From the NCBI GenBank assembly GCA_905369775.1, contig CAJPJR010000014.1:1-41270 (forward strand): a stretch of DNA of 41,270 nucleotides, in the 5' to 3' direction. Position 1 is the stretch's first letter, and every line of letters starts with the position of its first letter. The translations under genes were made by a program, and so were the position numbers. Positions 15,903 through 24,286 of the stretch are shown here, piece by piece. The notes under the pieces are model-generated. The model was not told the DNA's origin. It ran no database searches and was given only the letters and a program-made list of their open reading frames with translations. This DNA comes from Prevotellaceae bacterium UBA1746 (lineage in GTDB: Bacteria > Bacteroidota > Bacteroidia > Bacteroidales > Bacteroidaceae).

Positions 15903-18002
15903 TTAGGATTGGGCTTCGAGCGCCAACATTTCGTCGCGCAACTGCGCAGCAGTCACAAAATCAAGTTGTTCGGCGGCACGCTTCATGGCCGTGCGCAGGG
16001 TTTCGATGCGGGCGGCGCGTGCTTCGGCCGTCAGGGTTTCGGCCTTATCTGCGGCCTTTTCTTGCGAAGCGTTGCGCGCTGCGCCGTACGTTGCGGGACT
16101 TTCGGCCACCCGAGAGGGAGAGTTGGCGTGCGCAGCGGCGTAGGCCACGCTGCTCAACCCGTGGCGCGGTTCCACTTGCTGAGCTTCCGCGCGCTCCTTG
16201 CCCAACTGACCGAGCTGACTCGGCGCGCTGTTTTTCTTCACCTGCGTGGGCGTGATGCCGTGTTCGGCATTGTAGTTCATTTGTTTGAGGCGGCGGCGAT
16301 TGGTCTCGTCGATGGTGAGCTGCATGCTGCGCGTAATTTTTTTGGCGTACATGATCACGCGTCCATTCACGTTGCGTGCGGCGCGACCCGCCGTTTGGGT
16401 CATGCTGCGGCGGTCGCGCAGAAAACCTTCCTTGTCGGCATCGAGAATCGCCACGAGGGCCACTTCGGGCAAGTCGAGGCCTTCGCGTAGGAGGTTCACG
16501 CCCACCAGCACTTGGTAGACGCCGGCGCGCAGATCTTCCATGATTTGCACGCGTTGCAAGGTGTCGACGTCCGAGTGGATGTAGGCCGTGGCGATGCCCA
16601 AGCCCAGAAGGTATTCAGACAACTCTTCGGCCATGCGTTTGGTGAGGGTCGTCACCAGCGTGCGCTCGTCGTGCGAGATGGCAATGCGAATTTCTTCGAG
16701 CAAATCGTCGACCGGGAAATCGGTGTCGCGCACCTCGATGGGCGGATCGAGCAGACCCGTCGGGCGAATCACCTGGTCGACGTACACACCGCCCGCTTCG
16801 GCGAGTTCATATTCGTCGGGGGTGGCGCTGACATAGATGACTTGGTGGGTGAGTTCGCGAAACTCCTCAAATTTGAGCGGGCGGTTGTCGAGCGCGGCGG
16901 GCAGGCGGAAGCCGTAGTTCACCAGGCTTTCTTTGCGCGAGCGGTCGCCGCCGTACATGGCGCGGATTTGTGGCACACTGACGTGGCTTTCGTCGATGAC
17001 CATGAGAAAGTCTTTCGGGAAAAAGTCGAGCAGACAATAGGGGCGCATGCCCGGTTGGCGGCCGTCGAAGTAGCGCGAATAGTTTTCGATGCCCGAGCAG
17101 TGACCGAGTTCGCGAATCATTTCGAGATCATAGTTCACGCGTTCTTCGAGACGTTGGGCTTCGAGGAGTTTGCCTTGCTCTTTGAAGAGCGCCACCTGCG
17201 CCACCAGGTCGTCTTGTATCTGGTGGATGGCGTGTTCCTGGCTTTCTTTGGTGGTCATGAAGAGGTTGGCGGGATAAATCTTGTACTCGTCGAACGAACC
17301 GAGGCGGGCTCCCGTCACGCCGTCCACTTCTTCGATGCCGTCGATCTCATCGCCCCAGAAATTGATGCGCAGCACATCGTCGGCGTAGGCCAGAAACACA
17401 TCGACCGTGTCGCCTTTCACACGGAAGTTGCCGCGCGTGGGCGCCAAGTCGTTGCGTGTGTAGAGCGAATCGACGAGGCGGCGCAACAACACGCTCATGG
17501 CGATGGTTTGCCCCGTGCGCAACAGGATGACATTCTCATAGAAGGCGGCGGGATTGCCCATGCCGTAGATGCAACTCACCGACGAAACGACCACCACGTC
17601 TTTGCGTCCGGAAAGGAGGGTGGAGGTGGCGGCGAGTCGGAGCTTGTCGAGGTCGTCATTGATGGCCAGGTCTTTCTCAATGTAGGTGTCGGTCGACGCG
17701 ATGTAGGCTTCGGGCTGGTAGTAGTCGTAGTAAGACACGTAGTATTCCACGGCGTTGTGCGGGAAAAAGCCCTTCATCTCGGTGTAGAGTTGGGCGGCCA
17801 GCGTTTTGTTGTGCGAGAGAATGAGGGTGGGGCGCCCGATTTCGGCGATGACGTTGGCGATGGTGAAGGTTTTGCCCGAGCCGGTCACGCCGAGCAGCAC
17901 CTGCGCTTCTTCGCCGGCGCGGATGCCTTGGGTGAGTTGGCGGATGGCTTCGGGCTGGTCGCCCATGGGTTTGTAGGGAGAGGTGAGTTGAAATGCGGGC
18001 AT
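15903..18002 (-). CDS. uvrB: UvrABC excinuclease subunit B
   Basis: 699 residues. UvrB verifies DNA damage handed over by UvrA and recruits UvrC for incision. Walker A is at 38-45 (GVTGSGKT). The beta-hairpin that clamps DNA is at 91-111 (YYDYYQPEAYIASTDTYIEK). The helicase motifs near the C-terminus (LLREGLDLPEVALVAILDAD, TQTAGRAARN) are intact. The UVR domain that contacts UvrC is at about 662-699. Between them is a linker of about 70 Ala/Ser/Glu-rich residues (about 592-661), longer than I expect from E. coli UvrB. A promoter matching the local consensus lies 62-92 bases upstream. Confidence 0.98.
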   Translation of the reverse strand: MPAFQLTSPYKPMGDQPEAIRQLTQGIRAGEEAQVLLGVTGSGKTFTIANVIAEIGRPTLILSHNKTLAAQLYTEMKGFFPHNAVEYYVSYYDYYQPEAYIASTDTYIEKDLAINDDLDKLRLAATSTLLSGRKDVVVVSSVSCIYGMGNPAAFYENVILLRTGQTIAMSVLLRRLVDSLYTRNDLAPTRGNFRVKGDTVDVFLAYADDVLRINFWGDEIDGIEEVDGVTGARLGSFDEYKIYPANLFMTTKESQEHAIHQIQDDLVAQVALFKEQGKLLEAQRLEERVNYDLEMIRELGHCSGIENYSRYFDGRQPGMRPYCLLDFFPKDFLMVIDESHVSVPQIRAMYGGDRSRKESLVNYGFRLPAALDNRPLKFEEFRELTHQVIYVSATPDEYELAEAGGVYVDQVIRPTGLLDPPIEVRDTDFPVDDLLEEIRIAISHDERTLVTTLTKRMAEELSEYLLGLGIATAYIHSDVDTLQRVQIMEDLRAGVYQVLVGVNLLREGLDLPEVALVAILDADKEGFLRDRRSMTQTAGRAARNVNGRVIMYAKKITRSMQLTIDETNRRRLKQMNYNAEHGITPTQVKKNSAPSQLGQLGKERAEAQQVEPRHGLSSVAYAAAHANSPSRVAESPATYGAARNASQEKAADKAETLTAEARAARIETLRTAMKRAAEQLDFVTAAQLRDEMLALEAQS

Positions 18003-18063
18003 GGCGTTGAGTTCTTGTGTGGGAAGGCACGCGGCGACGAAACGGCGTGCGGGACCTTGACGG

Positions 18064-18094
18064 CGAAGTTACGAAAAAGCGGCGGAGTGACAAA
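18064..18094 (-). promoter_or_regulatory. uvrB promoter
   Basis: Minus strand: TTTG (18091-18094), 19 bases, then TAACTTCG (18064-18071), one mismatch from TAnnTTTG. The predicted start is near 18057, giving a leader of about 55 bases. Confidence 0.65.
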
Positions 18095-18145
18095 CGCTTT
18101 TGAATCGCGGGCGGTGCGAACAAAAATAAACGCGGAGGCCAGCAG

Positions 18146-18187
18146 CGAAAAACGGGAGGAAATCGAACGATTTCCTCCCGTTTTTCG
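18146..18187 (-). terminator. Very strong rho-independent terminator
   Basis: CGAAAAACGGGAGGAAAT (18146-18163) is perfectly complementary to 18170-18187, with two more pairs possible in the CGAACG loop. On either strand the stem ends in a run of five T. It lies 63 bases after the stop of the minus-strand hypothetical gene and upstream of the uvrB promoter, so it ends that gene. Confidence 0.88.
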
Positions 18188-18249
18188 AGAATTGCTCCCC
18201 GGTTTTTCCAGCGGAGAGCGTGTGGTGCGGACTCAGTGGCGGGGTGGGG

Positions 18250-18858
18250 TCAGCGCCCTCCGACCGTACCGGCAAATTCGCGGTAGGCGCTTTCCATCAC
18301 GGCCGTTTCGCGCGGATATTTTCGCGCGGCGGCTTTTTTATAGTGGCTCAGTGCGGCGGCCAACCAGGGGTCGTTGTTCGGATTCTGCCAGTAGCATTGC
18401 CAAAACAGGCGTTGCACGGGCTGCGGTCGGCGCGACAGTAGGCGGAAGAGGGTGAGCGGCTCCTTATCGGCGAAGGCTTTGAGCTCGCTTTTCAGATAGT
18501 TGGGCATGTCGCCTTCCCATTCGCCGCCGGTAAGCAGGTCGATGAGCCGATCGGCTCGCTGGTCGAGGGGCACAGCGGGCAGTCGGGTCCAAAAGGCCGT
18601 GGAATAGTTGGGCCCTTCGGTGTAGAGATTGGCGGGAATGAGTTCGGGGTTATAGCCGAAAAGCACCTCGAGTTCGAAAAACGATCGGGGAAAGGCGTCG
18701 AAAAAAGCCTTTTGCCGTGCGGTGTCTCCCGGTTGTTGGAGCAGGGCGGCGTAGGCGGCCGACAGTTTTTGCTGGGCCGGTGAGGTCCCGGCAGCATTTT
18801 GGGCGGAAGCGGCGGTGGCACCGGCGAGAAGGAGGAGCGAAAGGCAGAATTTTTTCAT
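18250..18858 (-). CDS. Secreted hypothetical protein
   Basis: 202 residues from the ATG at 18858, chosen because MKKFCLSLLLLAGATAASAQ is a signal peptide; an in-frame start further upstream gives a non-signal N-terminus and would overlap the promoter. The mature protein is helical, with FFDAFPRSFFELEVLFGYNP and GGEWEGDMPNYLKSELKAFA, and ends in a basic and aromatic region. I do not recognise a named domain, though I recall similar small exported proteins with an 'FF.AFP' motif in Bacteroides. It has its own promoter and terminator, so it is a single-gene unit. Function unknown; the location is probably periplasm or outside. Confidence 0.78.
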   Translation of the reverse strand: MKKFCLSLLLLAGATAASAQNAAGTSPAQQKLSAAYAALLQQPGDTARQKAFFDAFPRSFFELEVLFGYNPELIPANLYTEGPNYSTAFWTRLPAVPLDQRADRLIDLLTGGEWEGDMPNYLKSELKAFADKEPLTLFRLLSRRPQPVQRLFWQCYWQNPNNDPWLAAALSHYKKAAARKYPRETAVMESAYREFAGTVGGR

Positions 18859-18920
18859 GGTGAAATGCGTTTTGGGGGGTGGATAAATGTGAAGTGGCGG
18901 AGTGTCTAATTGCCACGGCG

Positions 18921-18954
18921 CAAATATAATCAATTCTGGGGAATGCGCAGCAAA
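18921..18954 (-). promoter_or_regulatory. Promoter of the secreted hypothetical gene
   Basis: Minus strand: TTTG (18951-18954), 22 bases, then TATATTTG (18921-18928), a perfect TAnnTTTG box. The spacing is two or three bases longer than at other promoters here. The leader would be about 55 bases. Confidence 0.55.
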
Positions 18955-18962
18955 AAAAAGTT

Positions 18963-18998
18963 AAAAAACGACGCACACCCGGGGCGGGTGTCGCGTCG
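18963..18998 (-). terminator. Terminator of the lon-to-phosphorylase unit
   Basis: CGACGCACACCC (18969-18980) pairs with GGGTGTCGCGTCG (18986-18998) with one bulged base. On the minus strand the stem is followed by TTTTTTAACTTTTTTTTG. It lies about 125 bases after the nucleoside phosphorylase stop. Confidence 0.85.
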
Positions 18999-19122
18999 AT
19001 TTCGTTTTCAAGGTGTCATTCAGACAAGGCCAAAAGATTGGTCGAGGGGTGATGTCGACAAAGTTAGGAATTTCTTTTTGACCTTGCAAAATTTTTGGAT
19101 ATGCCCTGCGGCATATTCAAAT

Positions 19123-20004
19123 TTAGATTCGGTCTAACACTGTGGAAATCAGCGTGTCGATCGAATTTTTATAATTCGGATTTGCTTTACCTTCCACGCG
19201 ATTGGCCACCACCATGCAGCAAGTCATGGCTTGGTGTCCCATGAGACGGGCGAGTCCGGCGAGGGCGCTGCTCTCCATTTCGAAGTTGGTGATGCAAAGG
19301 TCGCCGTGACGGAAGGCCATGATCTTGTCGTTGGCTTGCGGATCGGCGAGGGGCACGCGCAGACGGCGACCTTGCGGTCCGTAGAAGCCACCGCAGGCGA
19401 TGGTGACTCCGCGTACCATGTCGGTGCCCGCCACGCGGTCGAGCAACTCGGCGTCGTTGTCGATGCAATAGGGGTGGGCGATGCATTGCGTGCCCGTCCA
19501 GTGCATGGCTTCGAGGAAGGCGCACTCAAAATCGAGGTCGCAAACTTCGTTGCGGCCCGCATAGAAGTTGAGCAACCCGTCGAAACCGAGACTCTTTTGC
19601 GAGGCGATGAAAGTGCCCTCGGGCGTGTGGCGCTGCAAGCCTCCGCAGGTGCCGACGCGCACCAGGGTGAGGCGGCGGAAGGTGGGGCGTTCGGTGCGTG
19701 TGGCAAAGTCGATATTGGCCAAAGCATCGAGTTCGTTGACCACGATGTCGATGTTGTCGCACCCGATACCCGTGGAAACCACCGTGAGACGCTTGCCTTT
19801 GTAAGTTCCGGTCACGGTGCGGAACTCGCGGCTCTCGACTTCGCACTCGCGATGCTCGAAGTGTGAGGCAACCAACTCGACACGACCGGGATCGCCCACG
19901 AGTATTACTTTGTCGGCCAGCTGTTCCGGACGCAGATGCAGGTGGAACACCGAACCGTCGGCGTTGAGAATGAGTTCAGATTCGGGGAAATGGAGGTTGT
20001 TCAT
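19123..20004 (-). CDS. Nucleoside phosphorylase (uridine phosphorylase-like)
   Basis: 293 residues from the ATG at 20004 (MNNLHFPESELILNADGSVF); a longer frame exists upstream but this start fits the family. The enzyme splits a nucleoside with phosphate to give a base and ribose-1-phosphate in the cytosol. Motifs: GDPGR at 37-41 (phosphate binding), STGIGCDNIDIVVNELDALA, RVGTCGGLQ and NFEMESSALAGL (ribose binding). EMES is typical of the uridine/purine phosphorylase (NP-I) fold. The absence of the shorter hexameric Udp N-terminus makes me keep the substrate general. It is the last gene before a strong terminator and is 53 bases after the PD40 gene. Confidence 0.88.
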   Translation of the reverse strand: MNNLHFPESELILNADGSVFHLHLRPEQLADKVILVGDPGRVELVASHFEHRECEVESREFRTVTGTYKGKRLTVVSTGIGCDNIDIVVNELDALANIDFATRTERPTFRRLTLVRVGTCGGLQRHTPEGTFIASQKSLGFDGLLNFYAGRNEVCDLDFECAFLEAMHWTGTQCIAHPYCIDNDAELLDRVAGTDMVRGVTIACGGFYGPQGRRLRVPLADPQANDKIMAFRHGDLCITNFEMESSALAGLARLMGHQAMTCCMVVANRVEGKANPNYKNSIDTLISTVLDRI

Positions 20005-20057
20005 GGCTTTTTCTATAATAGGGATTAGAATTTGATGGAGCGATGTGGGGGAGACAC

Positions 20058-21329
20058 TCAAGGCTGTTCGGCTTGGCGAATGGCTTTGGCGAGTGTTTTG
20101 AGATCTTGGTGCAGGCGGCTCAATGTCAACTCGGTGCGGCGCAGAATTTGGGCGTCGGTTTCATTCCGTTGTTGGGCATAGCGGCGCTCGGCTTCTTCGC
20201 GAAGGCGAGCTGTGGCGCGGGCTTGTTCGGTGAGATCGAGCCATTGTGCGGCGAGTCGGCGGCCGGTTTCACTGCGAAAGTCGGAGAGCGAAGTGGCCAA
20301 TCGGGTGTCGTCGATCACAAACGTGAAGTCCGGCGGCGTGGCTTCGGCGCTTTGGTGCTGCTGCGCGGAGAGCCATTGCCGATGTTGGGCGATGCGTGCC
20401 GATTGGCCCGCCTGCGATGCGGCGACCGAGAGGAGAGCGGCAGCTTGGCGGCGGACTTGCCGGTCGTCGGTGGCGAGTTCTTCGAAATTCGGAGTGTCGA
20501 AAAGGAAGGTGTAGCGGCACACGTGTCCCGCAGGTTGGCGACGAGTGGTGAACAGATAGCCTTGGCGCGTGCCGGCGTCGAGCACATAGCAGAGGTCGTC
20601 TTCGGGAGAATTGAAGGGCATGCCGAGGCTGACGGGGCGAACGAACCGACGCGTGTCGGGATTGTAGCGCGTGATGTAGAGATCGCGCCCGCCGATGCCG
20701 CTGTTCACGCTGTGGGCTGAAAAAATCAACGTGATGCCGCCGTCGGAAGTGACGAAGGGGAAGTCGATATCGGCAAAGGTGCTGTCGATGCCCTCCAGCG
20801 GTTCGGGCTGACTCCAGCGATTGCCGGCTTTGACCACGCGATAAAGGCGCCGCGGTTGGCCGGCGGGCAGAATTGCTTCCGTGCCGAGGGCGTTGACAAA
20901 GGCGGTTCCGCAATGGGGAAGCCCGGTGCCGAGCGTGGAACCCGCAACGAGCCGGCCGGCATCGGGAGAAAGCGTCAAACTGTCTAACCAATGGGCTCGT
21001 TCGAGCGAGATACTGTCGAGCAGGACGAGGCTTTTCGTGGCATCCATGAGTTCGGCAGCGCGCTGCACGCGGTTGAGCGCGGCATTGAGCGAGTCTTTGA
21101 CCGTGGGGGAGGAGGCGGCAGCGATTTCGCTCTTGAGCCGCTGCTCGGCAGTCGGCCAATCATAGGTGGCAATGGCGTCGATTGCGTTGCGAACGGGGAC
21201 CGCCGCGCCGTGAGTGCCCGAGGTGCGTCGCGGCGTCGGCGAGGTTTTGCGGCGCTGAGCCGAGAGGGGTTGAGCGGCGTGGAAGAAGAGCAGCGCAAAT
21301 AGGGAGAGGAGGGAAAACAGTCGGGTCAT
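20058..21329 (-). CDS. PD40 beta-propeller-repeat exported protein
   Basis: 423 residues from the ATG at 21329; the open frame runs further upstream but MTRLFSLLSLFALLFFHAAQ is a signal peptide and overlaps the MBL stop by four bases. A helical region (about 45-115) precedes two PD40-like repeats at about 188-221 (DIDFPFVTSDGGITLIFSA, GGRDLYITRYN) and 235-264 (MPFNSPEDDLCYVLD). A charged coiled-coil tail follows at about 345-423. PD40 repeats are common in Bacteroidota envelope proteins, often with OmpA domains; none is present here. Probably periplasmic and protein-binding; precise role unknown. It is coupled to the MBL gene by the ATGA overlap. Confidence 0.85.
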   Translation of the reverse strand: MTRLFSLLSLFALLFFHAAQPLSAQRRKTSPTPRRTSGTHGAAVPVRNAIDAIATYDWPTAEQRLKSEIAAASSPTVKDSLNAALNRVQRAAELMDATKSLVLLDSISLERAHWLDSLTLSPDAGRLVAGSTLGTGLPHCGTAFVNALGTEAILPAGQPRRLYRVVKAGNRWSQPEPLEGIDSTFADIDFPFVTSDGGITLIFSAHSVNSGIGGRDLYITRYNPDTRRFVRPVSLGMPFNSPEDDLCYVLDAGTRQGYLFTTRRQPAGHVCRYTFLFDTPNFEELATDDRQVRRQAAALLSVAASQAGQSARIAQHRQWLSAQQHQSAEATPPDFTFVIDDTRLATSLSDFRSETGRRLAAQWLDLTEQARATARLREEAERRYAQQRNETDAQILRRTELTLSRLHQDLKTLAKAIRQAEQP

Positions 21330-21976
21330 GGCAGAAAAGGGTTGTGGTGTCGCTCGTGTCCGATGGTGGTTGCACCGCCGTGCCCGGGGAGCACTTGTAC
21401 GTCGTCGGGGAGCGTGAGGAGTTGGGTGCGGATGGAGTGGATGAGCTGGTCGTGTTTTCCGCCCAAATCGGTGCGACCGATGCTTTCGGCAAAGAGGGTA
21501 TCGCCGGAAAAGAGCACTTTTTCGTCGGGTTCGTAGAAGCAAACGCCGCCGGGCGTGTGACCCGGTGTGTGCAACACGCGGAGGGTGTGGTGGCCGAGGG
21601 GGAGTTCCGTCGCGCAACCGGGGGCGCCGATGGGCTCGAAGCGCGCGGGGACGGCAAAATCGGGGCAACTGCGCAGAAAGTGTTCGGCGTGGCGCGCGGC
21701 ATGTGCCAAAAACGGTTCGTCGGCCGGGTGCATGCAAGGGGTTAGCCCATAGGTTTCGGCCGCCCATGCGCAGCCAAACACGTGATCAAAGTGCCCGTGC
21801 GTGAGTAACAGCAGGGTGGGGCGGAGTTGTTGCGCAGAGATGTAGTCGGCAATGGCCTTTTGCTCCTCGGGGAAGAGGGCGCCGCAGTCGATGAGGGCGG
21901 CTTCGCCCGTGGAGTCGGACACAATGTAGGTGTTTTCCTGAATGGGATTGACGGTGAAACCTTGTATTTTGAGCAT
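21326..21976 (-). CDS. MBL-fold metallo-hydrolase (glyoxalase II-like)
   Basis: 216 residues, a complete metallo-beta-lactamase fold. The metal site is His60-x-His62-x-Asp64-His65 in THGHFDH, with further ligands in HTPGHTPGG, FSGDTLF and the late PGHGGATTIGHE. This layout fits the small YcbL/GloB-like hydrolases that cleave thioesters such as S-lactoylglutathione, though the physiological substrate in Bacteroidota is uncertain. It has no signal peptide and should be cytoplasmic. It begins seven bases after rsmG and overlaps the next gene by four bases, so it is inside the same transcript. Confidence 0.92.
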   Translation of the reverse strand: MLKIQGFTVNPIQENTYIVSDSTGEAALIDCGALFPEEQKAIADYISAQQLRPTLLLLTHGHFDHVFGCAWAAETYGLTPCMHPADEPFLAHAARHAEHFLRSCPDFAVPARFEPIGAPGCATELPLGHHTLRVLHTPGHTPGGVCFYEPDEKVLFSGDTLFAESIGRTDLGGKHDQLIHSIRTQLLTLPDDVQVLPGHGGATTIGHERHHNPFLP

Positions 21977-21983
21977 GGCGGGA

Positions 21984-22604
21984 TCAGAGTGTGACGTAAG
22001 CTACTTTTTTGGTCTCGAAAAACTCCTCTTCGAAGTAGGTGTGCAGGGGCCAAACGTCGCAACAATGCTTGAACGGTCGCATTTCCTGCTGGATGTCGCC
22101 GCCTTTGAGGCAGATGAGCCCGTTGGGAAGGGAGTTGCGCTGGTCGTGGTGCACGTTTTTGCGCACCAAGCGGACCAAATCGCCCATTTGCATCACGGCG
22201 CGGCTCACCACAAAGTCATATTTCTCTTTTTCTTCGATGACGTTCTTGTGAGACGTGCGCACATTGGAGAGTTGGAGCGCATCGGCCACGGCCTGGGCCA
22301 CTTTTATTTTCTTGCCGATGGAGTCGAGCAAATGAAATTGGACTTCGGGAAAGAGAATGGCGAGCGGTATGCCCGGAAAACCGCCACCGGTGCCGATGTC
22401 CATCACGTGGGTGCCGGGACGGAAGCTGATGACTTTGGCTATGCCCAGGGAGTGGAGCACGTGATGCGGGTAGAGATTGTCGATGTCCTTGCGGGAGATG
22501 ACGTTGATCTTGGCATTCCAATCACGATAAAGGGCATCGAGGGCGGCAAACTGCTGTTGTTGCTGCTCGGTGAGCTGGGGAAAATAGCGAAGAATCTGTT
22601 CCAT
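21984..22604 (-). CDS. rsmG: 16S rRNA (guanine-N7) methyltransferase
   Basis: 206 residues, the usual length for RsmG/GidB. The S-adenosylmethionine site is MDIGTGGGFPGIPLA at about 68-82. Other family landmarks are the N-terminal YRDWNAKINVISRKDIDNLY with HVLHSLG, and VVSRAV later. The enzyme methylates N7 of G527 (E. coli numbering) in 16S rRNA, which affects streptomycin sensitivity. The ATG overlaps the stop of the RNA helicase by one base (TGATG), so translation is coupled. Two RNA-related genes next to each other make sense for ribosome work, though this is inference. Confidence 0.96.
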   Translation of the reverse strand: MEQILRYFPQLTEQQQQQFAALDALYRDWNAKINVISRKDIDNLYPHHVLHSLGIAKVISFRPGTHVMDIGTGGGFPGIPLAILFPEVQFHLLDSIGKKIKVAQAVADALQLSNVRTSHKNVIEEKEKYDFVVSRAVMQMGDLVRLVRKNVHHDQRNSLPNGLICLKGGDIQQEMRPFKHCCDVWPLHTYFEEEFFETKKVAYVTL

Positions 22605-24238
22605 CAGGCTTCGTTTTGGGGATTGTCCTTGCGGGGTGCGCGCGAACGGTTGTTGCGTCGGGCGGTGCGTTGCGTGTCAGCGCTCTTTCCGTTGGAGGCT
22701 GCCGGGGCGGCGTTTTTGTCCGCCTGTTTGTCGCGACCCCCTCCGCGATGAGGTTTGCGGTGCTCGTTTTTTCCGTGCGATTTCGCGCCCTTGTGGTCTC
22801 GTCGGTCGGATTTCGAACCGTTGCGACCGCGTCCGCGCGATTTTTCATCGGCGGGTTCCGGCGCTTTGCAGCCTTCGGGCAGCGGATTGCGGGGTATTTT
22901 GGTCTCGAGCAGGCGTTCTATTTTGTTGAGCGAGAGACGATCTTTCTCGCCGATGAGGGTAATGGCGCGTCCGGCGCGTCCGGCGCGAGCCGTTCGGCCG
23001 ATGCGGTGCACGTAGTCTTCGGGGTCGCGCGGTGCATCGTAGTTGATGACCATTTGAATATCGTCGATATCGATGCCGCGGCTCACGATGTCGGTGGCAA
23101 TGAGGATATCGATCTTGCGCTGCTTGAAGGCCAGCATCACTTCGTCGCGCTCGTGCTGCTCAAGATCGGAGTGCATGGCCGCGCAGTTGAAGCCGCGGCG
23201 CTTCAAAATGACGTTGAGTTCCTTGACACGCTGCTTGGAAGAGATGAAAACGATGACGCGCTCGGGCTTTCCTTCGGAGAAGATGTGCTTGAGAATGGGC
23301 GTTTTGTCGTTATCGCGGCAGATGTAGATGCTTTGGTCGATTTTTTCGGCCGGTTTCGAGACGGCGATTTTGATTTCGACGGGCTCGTGCATGACTTCGC
23401 GCGCCATCTTGGCGATTTCGGGCGGCATCGTGGCCGAGAATAAGATCGTCTGCCGATGGGCGGGGAGCTGCTTGATGATGGTCATGATGTCGTCGAAGAA
23501 ACCCATGTCGAGCATGCGGTCGGCTTCGTCGAGAATGATGTGCGTGGTGCGCGAAAGGTCGAGATTCCCCAGTTGGAGATGCGAGATGAGGCGGCCGGGC
23601 GTGGCAACAATGATGTCTGCGCCCTGCGCAAAGGCTTTGCGTTCCTGTTCGAAGCGGATGCCGTCGTTGCCTCCGTAGACGGCAACGCTGTTGGTGCGCG
23701 TGTAGTAGGCGAAACCCTGCAAGGCCTGGTCGATCTGCTGGGCCAACTCACGTGTCGGCGACATGATGAGGCAGTTTACGGCGTCCTGCGGGTGCGGTTG
23801 TTCGCGCAAGACGGAAAGCATCGGGAGGAGATAGGCCGCCGTCTTGCCGGTGCCGGTTTGTGCAATGCCAATGAGATCCTTGCCCTCGAGGAGGGGCGGA
23901 ATGCAACGCGCCTGTACGGGGGTACATTTTTCGAAACGCATGTCCCAAAGTGCGTCGAGCACGTCTTCGCTGAGGGGGAGGTCTTCAAAATACACGGGGC
24001 TTTCGGCCGTTTGTTCCGCGTTTTCGGCAGAAACCTTCGCGTTTTCGTCTGTTTGCTCCGCGTTTTCCGGAGCCGGTGCTGCAGATTCGGCAGTTGGTTG
24101 CGCAGGAGCAGTGACTTGTTCCGCGGTCGTCGTGGCGGCATCTTCTATTTCAGTGTGAACTGTGCCGGTCGGGGCTGTGGGTTGGGGATTTTCGGCCGTT
24201 TGCCGGAGATCGTCGGTGGGAAGTTCGTGTTCGGACAT
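22604..24238 (-). CDS. DEAD-box RNA helicase with long N- and C-terminal extensions
   Basis: 544 residues. The core spans about 84-450: Q-motif Gln109, AQTGTGKT at 126-133, PTRELAQ, DEAD at 237-240, SAT at 268-270 and HRIGRTARAG at 411-420. This fits RhlE/CsdA-type helicases that remodel rRNA or mRNA. An unusual 80-residue N-terminal extension is acidic and Ala/Thr/Glu-rich, with a near repeat of ENAEQTDENA and ENAEQTAESP. The C-terminal 90 residues are basic (Lys/Arg/Gly-rich), a common RNA-binding tail. A TATATATAAG spacer motif touches the start codon. It follows lptF/G by 48 bases. Confidence 0.94.
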   Translation of the reverse strand: MSEHELPTDDLRQTAENPQPTAPTGTVHTEIEDAATTTAEQVTAPAQPTAESAAPAPENAEQTDENAKVSAENAEQTAESPVYFEDLPLSEDVLDALWDMRFEKCTPVQARCIPPLLEGKDLIGIAQTGTGKTAAYLLPMLSVLREQPHPQDAVNCLIMSPTRELAQQIDQALQGFAYYTRTNSVAVYGGNDGIRFEQERKAFAQGADIIVATPGRLISHLQLGNLDLSRTTHIILDEADRMLDMGFFDDIMTIIKQLPAHRQTILFSATMPPEIAKMAREVMHEPVEIKIAVSKPAEKIDQSIYICRDNDKTPILKHIFSEGKPERVIVFISSKQRVKELNVILKRRGFNCAAMHSDLEQHERDEVMLAFKQRKIDILIATDIVSRGIDIDDIQMVINYDAPRDPEDYVHRIGRTARAGRAGRAITLIGEKDRLSLNKIERLLETKIPRNPLPEGCKAPEPADEKSRGRGRNGSKSDRRDHKGAKSHGKNEHRKPHRGGGRDKQADKNAAPAASNGKSADTQRTARRNNRSRAPRKDNPQNEA

Positions 24239-24286
24239 ATATATAAGTGGTGCGTCGCTGCGAAGCAGAGATCTTTTAAGAGGTGA

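Noticed and set aside
16512..18455. Open frame of 647 codons on the plus strand opposite uvrB
   Set aside because: It lies antisense to the unmistakable uvrB and extends across its promoter and a terminator. Long antisense frames are expected from this GC-rich codon use, and its product shows no recognisable motif.
22616..24286. Several plus-strand frames opposite the DEAD-box helicase
   Set aside because: Shadows of the helicase gene; composition follows the complement of its codons.
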